Shown here in pieces: positions 17,935-26,387 of a DNA stretch of 37,290 nt. Each line of letters starts with the position of its first letter. Position 1 is the stretch's first letter. Source of the stretch: Phyllobacteriaceae bacterium. Lineage in GTDB: Bacteria; Pseudomonadota; Alphaproteobacteria; Rhizobiales; Rhizobiaceae. The stretch spans positions 1 to 37,290 of the forward strand of contig JAJUHJ010000017.1 in the NCBI GenBank assembly GCA_029279965.1, written 5' to 3'. The notes beneath the pieces are model-generated. The model searched no databases. It was not told the origin of the DNA and saw nothing but the letters and a program-made list of their open reading frames with translations. The position numbers and the translations under genes were made by a program.

Positions 17935-19533
17935 TTACACCGTCACGTCAAAATGCAGCGGCCGGGCCGAAAGGATCGACCCGCTCGCCAGCAGATCCTC
18001 CAGCACATTCGCCGGCAAGGGAGCGTCCAGGTAGAGCAGCGCAATCGCGTCGCCACCTGGCCTGTTTCGACCAAGCTGGAAGTTGGCGATGTTCACTTCG
18101 TGCTTGGCACAGATGGTGCCGAGCAATCCGATGATGCCGGGGGTGTCGTAATTGGTCGTATAGACCATGTGCTCGCCGATCTCGGCGTCGAGATTGATGC
18201 CCTTGATTTGGATGAAGCGAGGCTTGCCGTCGGAAAAGACCGTGCCCGCGATAGAACGGGTCTTGGCCGCCGTCTTGACGTTCAGCTTGATATAACCGTC
18301 AAACACGCCGGACTTGTCCCGCTTGATTTCCGAAAGGATGATGCCTCGTTCCTTGACCATGATCGGGGCGGAGACCATGTTCACGTCCGAGACTTGCGGA
18401 CGAATGAGACCGGCAAGCGCTGCGCTGATAAGCGCGCGCGTGTTCATGGCGGCGGTCGAGCCGTCGAACACCACCTCCACCTCTTTGATCGCCTCATCCG
18501 TCACCTGGCCGACGAAGCCACCCAGCACCTCTGCCAGCTTGATGAAGGGCTTCAGCCGAGGCGCTTCGTCCGCACTGATGGAGGGCATGTTGATGGCGTT
18601 GGTGACGGCCCCCTTGATGAGGTAGTCCGACATCTGCTCGGCCACCTGCAAGGCTACATTTTCCTGCGCCTCCGAGGTGGCGGCGCCCAGATGCGGCGTG
18701 CAGACCACGTTCGGCAGATTGAAGAGCGGGTTTTCGGTCGCCGGCTCGTTCTCGAACACATCGATGCCGGCGCCGGCCACCTTGCCGGATTTAAGCGCCT
18801 CCACCAGATCGGCCTCGACGATCAACCCACCGCGCGCGCAATTGATGATGCGCACACCATCCTTCATCTTGGCGATCGCCTCGGCGTTGATGATGTTCCG
18901 CGTCTTGTCGGTCAGCGGGGTGTGCAGCGTGATGAAATCGGCACGCCTGAAGAGCTCGTCCAGCTCGACCTTTTCGACGCCCAGCTCCTCTGCTCGCGCC
19001 TCCGAGAGAAAGGGATCGAAGGCCACCACATGCATTTTCAGGCCGATGGCGCGCATGGCAACGACCGAACCGATGTTGCCGCAGCCGATGACACCCAAGG
19101 TCTTGCCGGTGATCTCCACGCCCATGAAGCGATTCTTTTCCCACTTTCCGGCATGGGTCGAGGCATTTGCTTCGGGAATCTGCCGCGCCACGGCGAACAG
19201 CATGGCAATAGCGTGCTCGGCGGTCGTGATGGAGTTGCCGAAGGGCGTGTTCATCACGATGATGCCACGCCTCGATGCGGCCGGTATGTCCACATTGTCG
19301 ACGCCGATACCAGCGCGGCCAACCACTTTGAGGTTGGTGGCGGCGTTGATCAGCTTCTCGGTCACCTTGGTGGCTGAACGGATCGCCAGGCCATCATACT
19401 TGTCGATGACGGAAAGAAGCTTCTCCTTGTCCTTGCCGAGATCCGGCTCGTAGTCGACCTCGATGCCATGCTGGCGGAAAATGTCGACTGCCGTGGGAGA
19501 AAGCTTGTCGGAAACGAGAACGCGAGGTGCCAT
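17935..19533 (-). CDS. serA: D-3-phosphoglycerate dehydrogenase
   Basis: SerA oxidises 3-phosphoglycerate to 3-phosphohydroxypyruvate with NAD+, the first step of serine synthesis. The 532-residue long form has all domains: substrate-binding halves around a Rossmann domain (GVIGCGNIGSVVAMRAIG), the catalytic arginine in INCARGGL, the acid in the GAGIDVFENEP region and histidine in CTPHLGAAT. An intervening domain (about 320-450) and a C-terminal ACT domain (YDTPGIIGLLGTICAKHEVN) follow, which in relatives can bind serine for feedback control. AAGGAG eight bases ahead of the ATG supports the start. It follows serC by 56 bp on the same strand, forming a serC-serA operon. Confidence 0.98.
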   Translation of the reverse strand: MAPRVLVSDKLSPTAVDIFRQHGIEVDYEPDLGKDKEKLLSVIDKYDGLAIRSATKVTEKLINAATNLKVVGRAGIGVDNVDIPAASRRGIIVMNTPFGNSITTAEHAIAMLFAVARQIPEANASTHAGKWEKNRFMGVEITGKTLGVIGCGNIGSVVAMRAIGLKMHVVAFDPFLSEARAEELGVEKVELDELFRRADFITLHTPLTDKTRNIINAEAIAKMKDGVRIINCARGGLIVEADLVEALKSGKVAGAGIDVFENEPATENPLFNLPNVVCTPHLGAATSEAQENVALQVAEQMSDYLIKGAVTNAINMPSISADEAPRLKPFIKLAEVLGGFVGQVTDEAIKEVEVVFDGSTAAMNTRALISAALAGLIRPQVSDVNMVSAPIMVKERGIILSEIKRDKSGVFDGYIKLNVKTAAKTRSIAGTVFSDGKPRFIQIKGINLDAEIGEHMVYTTNYDTPGIIGLLGTICAKHEVNIANFQLGRNRPGGDAIALLYLDAPLPANVLEDLLASGSILSARPLHFDVTV

Positions 19534-19589
19534 TTGTCAGGCTCCTTATCGATAGAGAAATTTGGAAAACGGAAGAAGGCGCGAAATGC

Positions 19590-20762
19590 TCAGGCGCGTT
19601 GCAGCGCCGCTTTCTGCTCATGAAAGGCCCAGTCGAGCCACGGCATCAAGGCTTCCAGATCCGAGGTCTCGACGGTGGCGCCGGCCCATATCCTCAAGCC
19701 GGAAGGCGCGTCGCGGTAATGGCCGATATCGTAGGCCACGCCCTCCTTGTCGAGGCGGGAAACCATGCCCTTGGCGAAGGCGGCTTGTGCATCGGCATCG
19801 AGCTGCCGGACCGTCTCATCGATGATGGACAGACACACGGACGTGTTGGAGCGCGTTGCCGGGTCTTCCGCCAGATGTGCCAGCCAATCGCTCTTCTGCA
19901 CGAAACGGTCGATGGCGGCGAAGTTGGCATCCGCCCGGGCAATCATGCCTTTGAGTCCACCCACGGACTGCGCCCAGGTGAGCGCGTCGATATAATCTTC
20001 GACGCAGAGCATCGAAGGCGTGTTGATGGTCTCGCCCTTGAAGATGCCCTCGTTCAGCTTGCCGCCCTTGGTAAGACGGAAGATCTTCGGCAACGGCCAG
20101 GTCGGGGTATAGCTTTCGAGCCGCTCGACCGCGCGCGGGGAAAGGATGAGGATGCCGTGTGCGGCCTCCCCGCCCAGCACCTTTTGCCACGAAAAAGTGA
20201 CCACATCGAGCTTGGCGAAGTCGAGCCGCTGCGCAAATGCGGCGGAGGTGGCGTCGCAGATGGTCAAACCCTTGCGGTCTGCCGGAATGAAATCGCCATT
20301 CGGCACGCGCACGCCGGAGGTGGTGCCGTTCCAGGTGAACACCACGTCACGGTCGAAATCGACCCGGGACAGGTCGGGCAGCTTGCCGTAATCGGCCTCG
20401 ATGCGGCGCACGTCGTCCAGCTTCAGTTGCTTTACGACGTCGGTCACCCAGCCGGAGCCAAAGGACTCCCAGGCGAGCATATCGACGCCACGTTCGCCAA
20501 GAAGCGACCACAGCGCCATCTCGACCGCACCGGTATCCGAGGCGGGCACGATGCCGATTCTGTAATCTTCGGGAACCTGCAGGACCTCACGCGTAAGCGC
20601 GATCGCCTGACCCAGCTTTTCCTTGCCGATTTTCGCGCGGTGGGAGCGGCCAAGGGCAGCATCCTTCAGCACCTCCGGCGTCCAGCCGGGGCGCTTTGCG
20701 CATGGTCCTGAGGAGAAATGTGGATTGGCCGGACGGATGTCCGGCTTAGAAAGTGTGCTCAT
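19590..20762 (-). CDS. serC: Phosphoserine aminotransferase
   Basis: SerC converts phosphohydroxypyruvate to phosphoserine with glutamate as donor, the second step of serine synthesis. The 390-residue protein is of the alphaproteobacterial type: [12 protein letters not shown] at the N-terminus, [27 protein letters not shown], and the PLP lysine in [15 protein letters not shown] (read here as VTFSWQK). Its length is normal for that type and longer than E. coli SerC (about 360). It is first in the serC-serA operon. A hairpin 15 bases upstream of the ATG resembles the serC leader RNA found in this class, so the operon may be regulated through this RNA. Confidence 0.97.
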   Translation of the reverse strand: MSTLSKPDIRPANPHFSSGPCAKRPGWTPEVLKDAALGRSHRAKIGKEKLGQAIALTREVLQVPEDYRIGIVPASDTGAVEMALWSLLGERGVDMLAWESFGSGWVTDVVKQLKLDDVRRIEADYGKLPDLSRVDFDRDVVFTWNGTTSGVRVPNGDFIPADRKGLTICDATSAAFAQRLDFAKLDVVTFSWQKVLGGEAAHGILILSPRAVERLESYTPTWPLPKIFRLTKGGKLNEGIFKGETINTPSMLCVEDYIDALTWAQSVGGLKGMIARADANFAAIDRFVQKSDWLAHLAEDPATRSNTSVCLSIIDETVRQLDADAQAAFAKGMVSRLDKEGVAYDIGHYRDAPSGLRIWAGATVETSDLEALMPWLDWAFHEQKAALQRA

Positions 20763-20776
20763 GATATTCTACCCTT

Positions 20777-20817
20777 CCAGATAGCACGCCCCTCGGTGGG
20801 GAGGGGTGGCCCACTGG
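20777..20817 (-). ncRNA. Candidate serC-motif leader RNA
   Basis: On the minus strand an outer CCAG/CTGG helix encloses a strong CACCCCTC/GAGGGGCGTG helix with a CCCACC loop, ending 15 bases before the serC ATG and abutting a GGAAGGG element that may be the ribosome-binding site. The serC motif is a published putative regulatory RNA upstream of serC in alphaproteobacteria. The placement fits; the match to the formal consensus is from memory. Confidence 0.55.
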
Positions 20818-20965
20818 CGGGATTAACGGACGCGAAACGAAAGTGCAAGTGACAAAAACAGAACAGGATACAGGATCATCGCCGGCGCCTGTCCTGTCCC
20901 ATTGCCGTTTGCGGATCGAAACGGATATGGTGCGCGCGGTAATTGCTCGTCGGGAAGGACTGAGA

Positions 20966-21214
20966 ATGAACGAAAACTACGATGCTTTTGCCGTCGCCAT
21001 CAGCACCATCTTCGGGGCGGTCATTATCGGCGGGCTGATGGCTGCTGCCATCGCATTCGGCGAACGCGATGCCTTCTTTTTCGCGCTGGGTGCGGCGACC
21101 GCCGCATGGATTGCCGGCTACGCGATCTTCTTCGATCGGCCGCGAACCTTTATGGTCCTGGTCGCATTGGCCATGCTCATGTCCATCGGGGCAACGATCA
21201 TTCTCGCCTTCTGA
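20966..21214 (+). CDS. Small membrane protein of unknown function
   Basis: An 82-residue protein from ATG 20966, with AAGGA upstream; the frame could extend to 20843, but the added residues are not membrane-like and would place the start in the serC promoter region. About three hydrophobic helices are seen (AVAISTIFGAVIIGGLMAA, FFALGAATAAWIAGYAIFF, TFMVLVALAMLMSIGATII). The short N-terminus is polar (MNENYDAF). I do not recognise the family. It is divergent from serC and convergent with the outer-membrane protein at 21245. Confidence 0.7.
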   Translation: MNENYDAFAVAISTIFGAVIIGGLMAAAIAFGERDAFFFALGAATAAWIAGYAIFFDRPRTFMVLVALAMLMSIGATIILAF

Positions 21215-21244
21215 AGTCTCTCCGCCGGCATTCACGCCGTAACA

Positions 21245-22084
21245 TCACCACAATTCCAGGCGCAGCCCCACCCGTATCTCGTGGCTTGAGAGACCTGGGT
21301 CCTCACCCTGCGAACCGGTGGCGCCGGCCGCCGCGCTGGCGTTATCCCAGCCGAACATGTCTCCGCCATCGATCCGCCGATATCGATAACCCACATCGAG
21401 CTTCATATTGTCCGACATGTCGTAGGTCACGCCCGCCATCAGTGCGTAGGTAAAGCGCCAGTCCGATTCGCCCGCGCGGGTGATTGTCCCTGCCGGGCCG
21501 GTGCCGGCGCAACCGGTAGCACCATCGACGCAGAATGTGCGGCTCTCCAGATCGTCCCAACGGGCATAGGTGTAGCCGGCACCAGCGCCGACATAGGGCG
21601 TAAAGCCGACGACAGTCCCAAGATCTACATAGCCATTGAGCATGACCGAATAGCCCGTCAGTTCCGAGGCATCATCGGAGCGGCAGGCCGTACCCGCAGG
21701 ACCGCCGGGACAAGGAGCCGAGAAAGAGGTGGAACCGGAGAACGAGGAGGTAAACCGGTCCACAGTAACGTCGGCCCGCAACAGATCGGTAAAGGAATAG
21801 CCGACACCAATGCCAAAGGTGATGTCCTCCCCCAGCGAACCGGTGTCAAATGCTTCCGCCCCATAATTCACGCCATCGAAGGTCCGGTAGGTGAAGGTGT
21901 CGCGCGGTTCGGTATCAATATGATAGCCGATATCTCCGCGCAGATACCAGCCGGTGCCGATTTCAACGGGAACGAGGTTCGGCACGTCCTCGAAAATGAC
22001 AGGCGCATCGTAATCGGCGGTCAATGCCGGATGCACCGCAACAAGGCTGACGGCGGCTGCGAGAAGGAAAACGGATCTGCACAT
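21245..22084 (-). CDS. Outer-membrane beta-barrel protein, Omp25/31-like (paralogue 2)
   Basis: A secreted barrel of about 279 residues. From ATG 22084 the N-terminus is a signal peptide (MCRSVFLLAAAVSLVAVHP, cleavage after ALTA); a GTG at 22102 would add six residues. The mature part has the family landmarks GWYLRGDIGYH near the N-terminus, FGIGVGYSFTDLLRADVTVD, NGYVDLGTVVGFTPYVGAGAG, WRFTYALMAGVTYDMS and the terminal strand HEIRVGLRLELW ending in an aromatic residue, as in outer-membrane barrels. Eight strands are likely. It has cysteines in two extracellular-type loops. It is a tandem paralogue of the gene at 22268-23125 but separated from it by a terminator and with its own upstream CtrA-type box. 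The function is structural or adhesive by family; no substrate is implied. Confidence 0.9.
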   Translation of the reverse strand: MCRSVFLLAAAVSLVAVHPALTADYDAPVIFEDVPNLVPVEIGTGWYLRGDIGYHIDTEPRDTFTYRTFDGVNYGAEAFDTGSLGEDITFGIGVGYSFTDLLRADVTVDRFTSSFSGSTSFSAPCPGGPAGTACRSDDASELTGYSVMLNGYVDLGTVVGFTPYVGAGAGYTYARWDDLESRTFCVDGATGCAGTGPAGTITRAGESDWRFTYALMAGVTYDMSDNMKLDVGYRYRRIDGGDMFGWDNASAAAGATGSQGEDPGLSSHEIRVGLRLELW

Positions 22085-22162
22085 GGTTCGTTGATGCTCC
22101 ACGAAGCATGGCAGAGCCTGACTGCTCTGCCATGGAATTTCGTGAATTGTTAACCATGCCGG

Positions 22163-22177
22163 TTAAAACCGCGTTAA
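22163..22177 (-). promoter_or_regulatory. CtrA-type box upstream of outer-membrane gene at 21245
   Basis: TTAA-N7-TTAA with the N7 being AACCGCG, 79 bp upstream of ATG 22084. The fifth base after the second TTAA is G rather than the preferred C on the plus strand. Further TTAAC elements flank it at 22150 and 22191. Confidence 0.45.
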
Positions 22178-22216
22178 GGATAACAGAGCCTTAACCGAAG
22201 CGGCGTCGGCGCAATG

Positions 22217-22243
22217 AAAAACCGCCCGGCGCTGCCGGGCGGT
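22217..22243 (-). terminator. Rho-independent terminator after outer-membrane gene 22268-23125
   Basis: On the minus strand ACCGCCCGG pairs with CCGGGCGGT over a five-base loop and is followed by TTTTTC. It separates the two tandem outer-membrane protein genes. Confidence 0.9.
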
Positions 22244-22267
22244 TCAGGAGAAACTCTGCGGAGGATT

Positions 22268-23125
22268 TTACTTGTAGACCGCCGGCATTTGATAGGGAGG
22301 CTCTGCATGATAAGCCACCCTCTGCGGAACAGCGCAATTCGGATTGGCGCCACCGAAGGAATAGCGCAATCCGGCACGCGCCTCGTGCACGTCGAAACCG
22401 TCATCGAAGCCGGGGCCGACATCCATGCCAGACTCCTCGAACATCCTGCCGCCGGCGATGCGCGTATAGCGGTATCCGGCATCGAGCTGCAGATTATGGG
22501 TCAGGCAATAGGAAGCGCCAGCCATGAGCGACCATGCGAAGCGCCAGTCCTTCGTGCCTTCATGCACCGCCAGCCCGATATTCGCGTCGTTGACAAGATC
22601 GTCCCACATCACATAGGCACCGCCGATGCCCGCGCCGAGATAGGGCGTAACACCGTGGTAGGTGCCAAGATCCACATAGGCATTGGCCATCAAGAGCAGT
22701 GCTTCGTAGGATGAACTGTCCACGGACGTGCAGACCGTGCCGCCGCAAATGCCGGTGGTCGTGCCGCGGAAATCCGAGTCGAACCAGTAGTCAGCCGTGA
22801 AGTCGGCGCGCAGATGGCGCGAAATCTGATAGCCAATGCCGGCGCCGAGCGAAAAGGCGCCGCCGAGGTCCGTGGTGTCGAAATCGTCGGTGCCGGGAGC
22901 TACCACACCGCAGCACCCATAAGTCGTGTACTCGGTGCCGCGCAGATCCGACCAGTGATAGTTGAGGTCGCCGCGCAGATACCAATTCCCCGTCGGCACT
23001 TCCCGCTCGATGATCTGCGGGGGCGGAGGCGCCATGGGCGGCACGTAGAGATCCGCAGCCTGTGCGCTCGTCACCAGGGCAAGCGCGAACGCCGCGAAAA
23101 GCGGCTTCACCATCCATTTCAACAT
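22268..23125 (-). CDS. Outer-membrane beta-barrel protein, Omp25/31-like (paralogue 1)
   Basis: A 285-residue secreted barrel. The signal peptide runs from MLKWMVKPLFAAFALALV to SAQA, with mature ADLYVPPMAPPPPQ, a proline stretch typical of rhizobial Omp25/31-like proteins. Landmarks shared with its neighbour are GNWYLRGDLNYHW, LGAGIGYQISRHLRADFTAD, NAYVDLGTYHGVTPYLGAGIG, WRFAWSLMAGASYCL and AGYRYTRIAGG. The final barrel strand is ARAGLRYSF, followed by a C-terminal tail of about 30 residues (to MPAVYK) that the paralogue lacks. It has a good CtrA-type box upstream and its own terminator downstream. Structural or host-surface roles are known in the family; none can be assigned here. Confidence 0.92.
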   Translation of the reverse strand: MLKWMVKPLFAAFALALVTSAQAADLYVPPMAPPPPQIIEREVPTGNWYLRGDLNYHWSDLRGTEYTTYGCCGVVAPGTDDFDTTDLGGAFSLGAGIGYQISRHLRADFTADYWFDSDFRGTTTGICGGTVCTSVDSSSYEALLLMANAYVDLGTYHGVTPYLGAGIGGAYVMWDDLVNDANIGLAVHEGTKDWRFAWSLMAGASYCLTHNLQLDAGYRYTRIAGGRMFEESGMDVGPGFDDGFDVHEARAGLRYSFGGANPNCAVPQRVAYHAEPPYQMPAVYK

Positions 23126-23198
23126 AATTGGGTCCCCCAGATGCCGCCGCGTGCCCGCGGCCGGCCGGTTGAATCATGCTAAAAATGTCCGGAAATAG

Positions 23199-23214
23199 TT
23201 AAAGTGGGTTTAAC
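23199..23214 (-). promoter_or_regulatory. CtrA-type box upstream of outer-membrane gene at 22268
   Basis: An exact TTAA-N7-TTAAC (N7 AGTGGGT) lies 74 bp upstream of the ATG at 23125. This is the full consensus for the cell-cycle regulator CtrA in alphaproteobacteria. Confidence 0.6.
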
Positions 23215-23223
23215 CCTACGGCA

Positions 23224-23300
23224 CCGGCCCGAAAACCCGAACCGGTTCGGGAAGCACAATACGTAGATTCAAAGACCTACAGCATCCCTTGTGCGTCCTG
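23224..23300 (+). repeat. Intergenic palindromic repeat, copy C (diverged)
   Basis: CGGCCCGAAAACCCGAACC with the complementary GGTTCGGG hairpin, then GAAGCACAATACGTAGATTC and CTACAGCATCCCTTGTGCGTCC. The order of hairpin, AAGCACRATRCGTAGATTCAA and TTGTGCGTCC matches copy B read on the minus strand, with scattered substitutions. Confidence 0.65.
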
Positions 23301-23365
23301 ATGAACTTACGTCGCCGTAACGTGTGTCACGCCGGCGTACACGCCGCAGTTGCGCTGGCCGTGCC

Positions 23366-24589
23366 TCAACCGCGGCGGTCGCGCGCCGCCAGCGTCCGCA
23401 GGCGCAGCGCGTTGAGCCGGATGAACCCTGCAGCGTCCTTCTGGTCGTAGGCGCCGTGGTCATCCTCAAACGTCACCAGCGCGTCAGAGTAAAGCGACTT
23501 GTCGGAACGGCGGCCGGTGACAATCACATTGCCCTTATAGAGTTTGAGCCGCACCTCGCCCTCCACGTTCTCCTGGCTCTTGTCGATCGCTGCCTGCAAC
23601 ATTTCGCGCTCGGGCGAGAACCAGAAGCCGTTGTAGATGAGTTCGGCATAGCGCGGCATCAGCTCATCCTTGAGATGCGCTGCACCCCGATCGAGCGTGA
23701 GCGATTCCATCGCACGGTGTGCGGCAAGGAGGATCGTGCCGCCGGGCGTCTCGTAGACGCCGCGCGACTTCATGCCGACAAAGCGGTTCTCGACAAGGTC
23801 GATGCGGCCGATGCCATTGTCCCGGCCAAGATCGTTAAGGGCGGCCAGAAGCGTGGCGGGCGACATCGCCTCGCCATTGAGAGCGACGGCATCGCCGCGC
23901 GCAAAGCCGATTGTGATTTCGGTGGGCGTGTCAGGCGCATCGAAGGGTGAGACCGTGCGCTGGTGCACATATTCGGGCGGCTCGCTCCAGGGGTCTTCCA
24001 GCACCTTTCCTTCCGAGGAGGAGTGGAGCAGGTTGGCGTCGACGGAAAACGGCGCCTCGCCCTGCTTGTCCTTGGGCACGGGAATCTGGTGCTGCTGAGC
24101 GAAATTCAGAAGGTCGGTACGCGACTTGAAATCCCAGTCGCGCCACGGGGCGATGACCTTGATATCGGGATTGAGCGCATACGCAGAAAGCTCGAAGCGC
24201 ACCTGGTCGTTGCCTTTGCCTGTGGCGCCATGAGCAATGGCATCCGCGCCTGTCTCGGCGGCGATCTCCACGAGGCGCTTCGAAATCAGCGGCCGGGCAA
24301 TCGAGGTACCCAGAAGATAGACGCCTTCATAGAGCGCATTGGCGCGGAACATGGGGAACACGAAATCGCGCACGAACTCCTCGCGCAGATCCTCGATATA
24401 GATCTCGCGGATGCCGAGCATCTCGGCCTTCTGGCGTGCCGGTTCCAGCTCATCGCCCTGGCCAAGATCTGCGGTGAAGGTGACGACCTGCGCACCCAAC
24501 TCCGTCTGCAGCCATTTCAGAATGATCGAGGTGTCGAGGCCGCCAGAATAGGCAAGGACGACTTTTTTTACTTCCGTGTGCTTCGCCAT
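23366..24589 (-). CDS. argG: Argininosuccinate synthase
   Basis: ArgG joins citrulline and aspartate with ATP, the penultimate step of arginine synthesis. Read from ATG 24589 the protein has 407 residues, the usual length; a 14-codon extension upstream is not family-like. Motifs: the PP-loop [12 protein letters not shown] (13-24), [32 protein letters not shown] and [18 protein letters not shown]. It is monocistronic by position, with argH not in the window. A perfect 8-bp hairpin lies in the leader about 20 nt before the start. Confidence 0.97.
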   Translation of the reverse strand: MAKHTEVKKVVLAYSGGLDTSIILKWLQTELGAQVVTFTADLGQGDELEPARQKAEMLGIREIYIEDLREEFVRDFVFPMFRANALYEGVYLLGTSIARPLISKRLVEIAAETGADAIAHGATGKGNDQVRFELSAYALNPDIKVIAPWRDWDFKSRTDLLNFAQQHQIPVPKDKQGEAPFSVDANLLHSSSEGKVLEDPWSEPPEYVHQRTVSPFDAPDTPTEITIGFARGDAVALNGEAMSPATLLAALNDLGRDNGIGRIDLVENRFVGMKSRGVYETPGGTILLAAHRAMESLTLDRGAAHLKDELMPRYAELIYNGFWFSPEREMLQAAIDKSQENVEGEVRLKLYKGNVIVTGRRSDKSLYSDALVTFEDDHGAYDQKDAAGFIRLNALRLRTLAARDRRG

Positions 24590-24608
24590 GGTCCGTTCCG
24601 CTGAGGAA

Positions 24609-24633
24609 GCATGGCAAGCGCGGGCTGCCATGC
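24609..24633 (-). promoter_or_regulatory. Inverted repeat in argG leader
   Basis: GCATGGCA pairs perfectly with TGCCATGC over a nine-base loop, 20 nt upstream of the argG ATG. It could be an operator or affect ribosome access; nothing else in the sequence decides between these. Confidence 0.35.
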
Positions 24634-24737
24634 GCGCGGCACTTTTAGCAGGAAACGTTGCGCGGGCAAGACCGCAGAAAAATCATCTATGGCTTCGTCG
24701 AGACGGGGGCGCGAATGTCCGCTGCTCCGCGCCAGCA

Positions 24738-25238
24738 TCAATTGCAGCTCTGAATGGAGCCGAGCGCCGCCGTCAACCCCAGAAGGGAAAAGGTGTAGCT
24801 TGTCTGATTGCCCCGTCCGGAAACGGCCGCTACCTTCATATCCGCACCGCTCTTCATGGCTGCGATCAGTTGTGGCTCCTCCGCCGCGTTTTCCATCCAG
24901 GCAGATTTGCCGCGGGTAAACATCGAAAAGGACCGGTCGCCCACAGTGACGGTCACCTTGGAGTTCTCCCGGAGATCATATGCGGCAATGAATTGCGGCT
25001 CGTACGCGACATTCTGGCCAGGCTTCTGGCTTACGAAAAAGAAGATGTCGCCATGGTCCAGATTCGTTGGTGCCTTTTCCTTCGGCACGCTCATCACATA
25101 ACAGACCTTACCGCTGTCGGACTGGTAGCTGTAGGTGCCCCAGTCGCGATGCTGGCTTACCGCGGTTGCCTGTGCAAACGCCGGTCCGGCCGCCGCCACA
25201 GCACAGATCAGATAGAACAACGAAAGAAGTACACGCAT
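24738..25238 (-). CDS. Invasion-associated locus B (IalB) family protein
   Basis: A 166-residue exported protein. ATG 25238 begins a clear signal peptide (MRVLLSLFYLICAVAAA, cleavage after AFAQ or nearby); the frame runs 23 codons further upstream without a signal-like start. The mature part carries the IalB family pattern: WGTYSYQSDSGKVCYVMSVPKEKAP, then FFFVSQKP, SKVTVTVGDRSFSMF, AWMENAAEEPQLIAAMKSGADM and the C-terminal SYTFSLLGLTAAL ending in CN, so C-terminal and internal cysteines may pair. IalB was named in Bartonella for erythrocyte invasion, but the family is common in free-living Rhizobiales, where it is a periplasmic protein of unclear role. AAGGAAA lies upstream of the start. Confidence 0.9.
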   Translation of the reverse strand: MRVLLSLFYLICAVAAAGPAFAQATAVSQHRDWGTYSYQSDSGKVCYVMSVPKEKAPTNLDHGDIFFFVSQKPGQNVAYEPQFIAAYDLRENSKVTVTVGDRSFSMFTRGKSAWMENAAEEPQLIAAMKSGADMKVAAVSGRGNQTSYTFSLLGLTAALGSIQSCN

Positions 25239-25577
25239 TGTCTGACCGTTTCCTTGCCTGCCGAAGAGTTCCAAGCCATCGGTTTCATCCGATTGCTTCA
25301 TTTTCATTTAATTTGGGTTAACCAACGCGTAATGCCCCCGGAAATCCATCTCCCTGTACCCACAATACGAGGAAGGTACCGGTAGCCCAATGACCGGACG
25401 CTGCCCCGCCTACCCTGTTGAATCGGAGGAAAAAGGCGAGAATTTGACCCTGTGTTTGAGTGATCATGTCGCCCCCCGGCCCACGCCGGTCGATCCATAT
25501 CCGTCATGTGCGATCATTGACAACGCGGCGATGATTGAAGTTGATGGATTCGACGGTGTCGCAAGGGGAACGGTTGA
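25239..25577. other. Divergent intergenic region between IalB-family and DeoR-family genes
   Basis: 339 bp with no convincing gene; a plus-strand frame from 25390 has no family-like content and overlaps the DeoR start out of frame. A TTAA-N6-TTAAC element at 25308-25323 lies about 70 bp upstream of the IalB start (one base short of a CtrA box). A consensus -35 TTGACA at 25517-25522 has only weak -10 candidates 17-18 bp on. ATCAT and ATGAT half-sites flank this -35 box and could be a regulator operator. Confidence 0.45.
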
Positions 25578-26381
25578 ATGCATGAAAGCGAGCGTCACCG
25601 ACTGATCCTGAGCGTCCTTCAGGAAAAGCCGGTTGCGACGGTCCGCGAGCTGGTTGATCTTACCGGCTCGTCCGAAGCAACGGTTCGCCGCGACATCGGC
25701 GCGCTGCACCTACAGAAGAAGCTGCGCAAGATGCGTGGAGGCGCCGAGGCGCTGCATCCGCCGGCCGCAGGGCTTCTGGGCCGTCCCTTTGCCTACAACA
25801 AGAGCGTCAACGTCAATCTGAAGCGCGCGATCGCCCGCCGAGCGGTGGAGATATGCGACGATGGCGACGACATCATCATCAATGGCGGCACGACCACCTT
25901 TCAGATGGTGCACTATCTCACCACCCGCCGCATGCAGGTCTTCACGAATTCCTTTCCCATCGCCGAGCATCTTCTCAGCCATTCCAAGAACACCGTCATC
26001 CTGCCCGGCGGAACCGTCTATCGGGAACAGAACATCATTCTCAGTCCGTTCGAGAACGATGGGTCGAAGCATTTTTCGGCCCGCCGCATGTTCATGGGCG
26101 CGCAAGGGGTGGGAGCACTTGGCGTGATGGAGGCCGATCCCATGGTGGTGCAGGCGGAAGAGAAACTGCTCAACCAGGCGGAAGAGCTGGTTGTGCTGGT
26201 GGACTCTTCCAAGTTCGAACGCCGCACGAGCATGGTGCTTTGCCAATTGTCGCGCGTCTCCTGCATCATCACCGACGACCGCGTTTCCGATGCCGCACGT
26301 CGGATGGTGGAACAGGCCGGCGTAGAGCTGATCGTGGCTTCGGTGGGCGCGGAAAACGGCGAGGATGTCTCCGTCGCCTGA
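25578..26381 (+). CDS. DeoR/GlpR family transcriptional regulator
   Basis: A 267-residue sugar-phosphate-responsive repressor type. The N-terminal winged helix-turn-helix is at about 5-58 (RHRLILSVLQEKPVATVREL, then DLTGSSEATVRRDIGAL with the DeoR recognition helix ATVRRD). The C-terminal effector domain (about 75-235) has the DeoR pattern INGGTTTFQMVHYL, VFTNSFPIAEHL, LPGGTVYREQ, GAQGV and LVDSSKFERR. AAGGGG lies nine bases before the ATG. No sugar transporter, kinase or aldolase gene is adjacent, so the target regulon cannot be told. In rhizobia similar proteins control rhamnose or other sugar operons. Confidence 0.92.
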   Translation: MHESERHRLILSVLQEKPVATVRELVDLTGSSEATVRRDIGALHLQKKLRKMRGGAEALHPPAAGLLGRPFAYNKSVNVNLKRAIARRAVEICDDGDDIIINGGTTTFQMVHYLTTRRMQVFTNSFPIAEHLLSHSKNTVILPGGTVYREQNIILSPFENDGSKHFSARRMFMGAQGVGALGVMEADPMVVQAEEKLLNQAEELVVLVDSSKFERRTSMVLCQLSRVSCIITDDRVSDAARRMVEQAGVELIVASVGAENGEDVSVA

Positions 26382-26387
26382 ATGCAT

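Noticed and set aside
17920-19377. Long plus-strand frame opposite serA (485 codons)
   Set aside because: It is the antisense shadow of serA in a GC-rich gene; His/Arg/Asp-rich composition and no domain pattern.
19527-20711. Plus-strand frame of 394 codons opposite serC
   Set aside because: It is a shadow of serC, which carries all catalytic motifs on the minus strand.
25308-25323. TTAA-N6-TTAAC upstream of the IalB-family gene as a CtrA box
   Set aside because: The spacing is six rather than seven bases. CtrA half-site geometry is strict enough that I do not call it, though it is noted in the intergenic entry.
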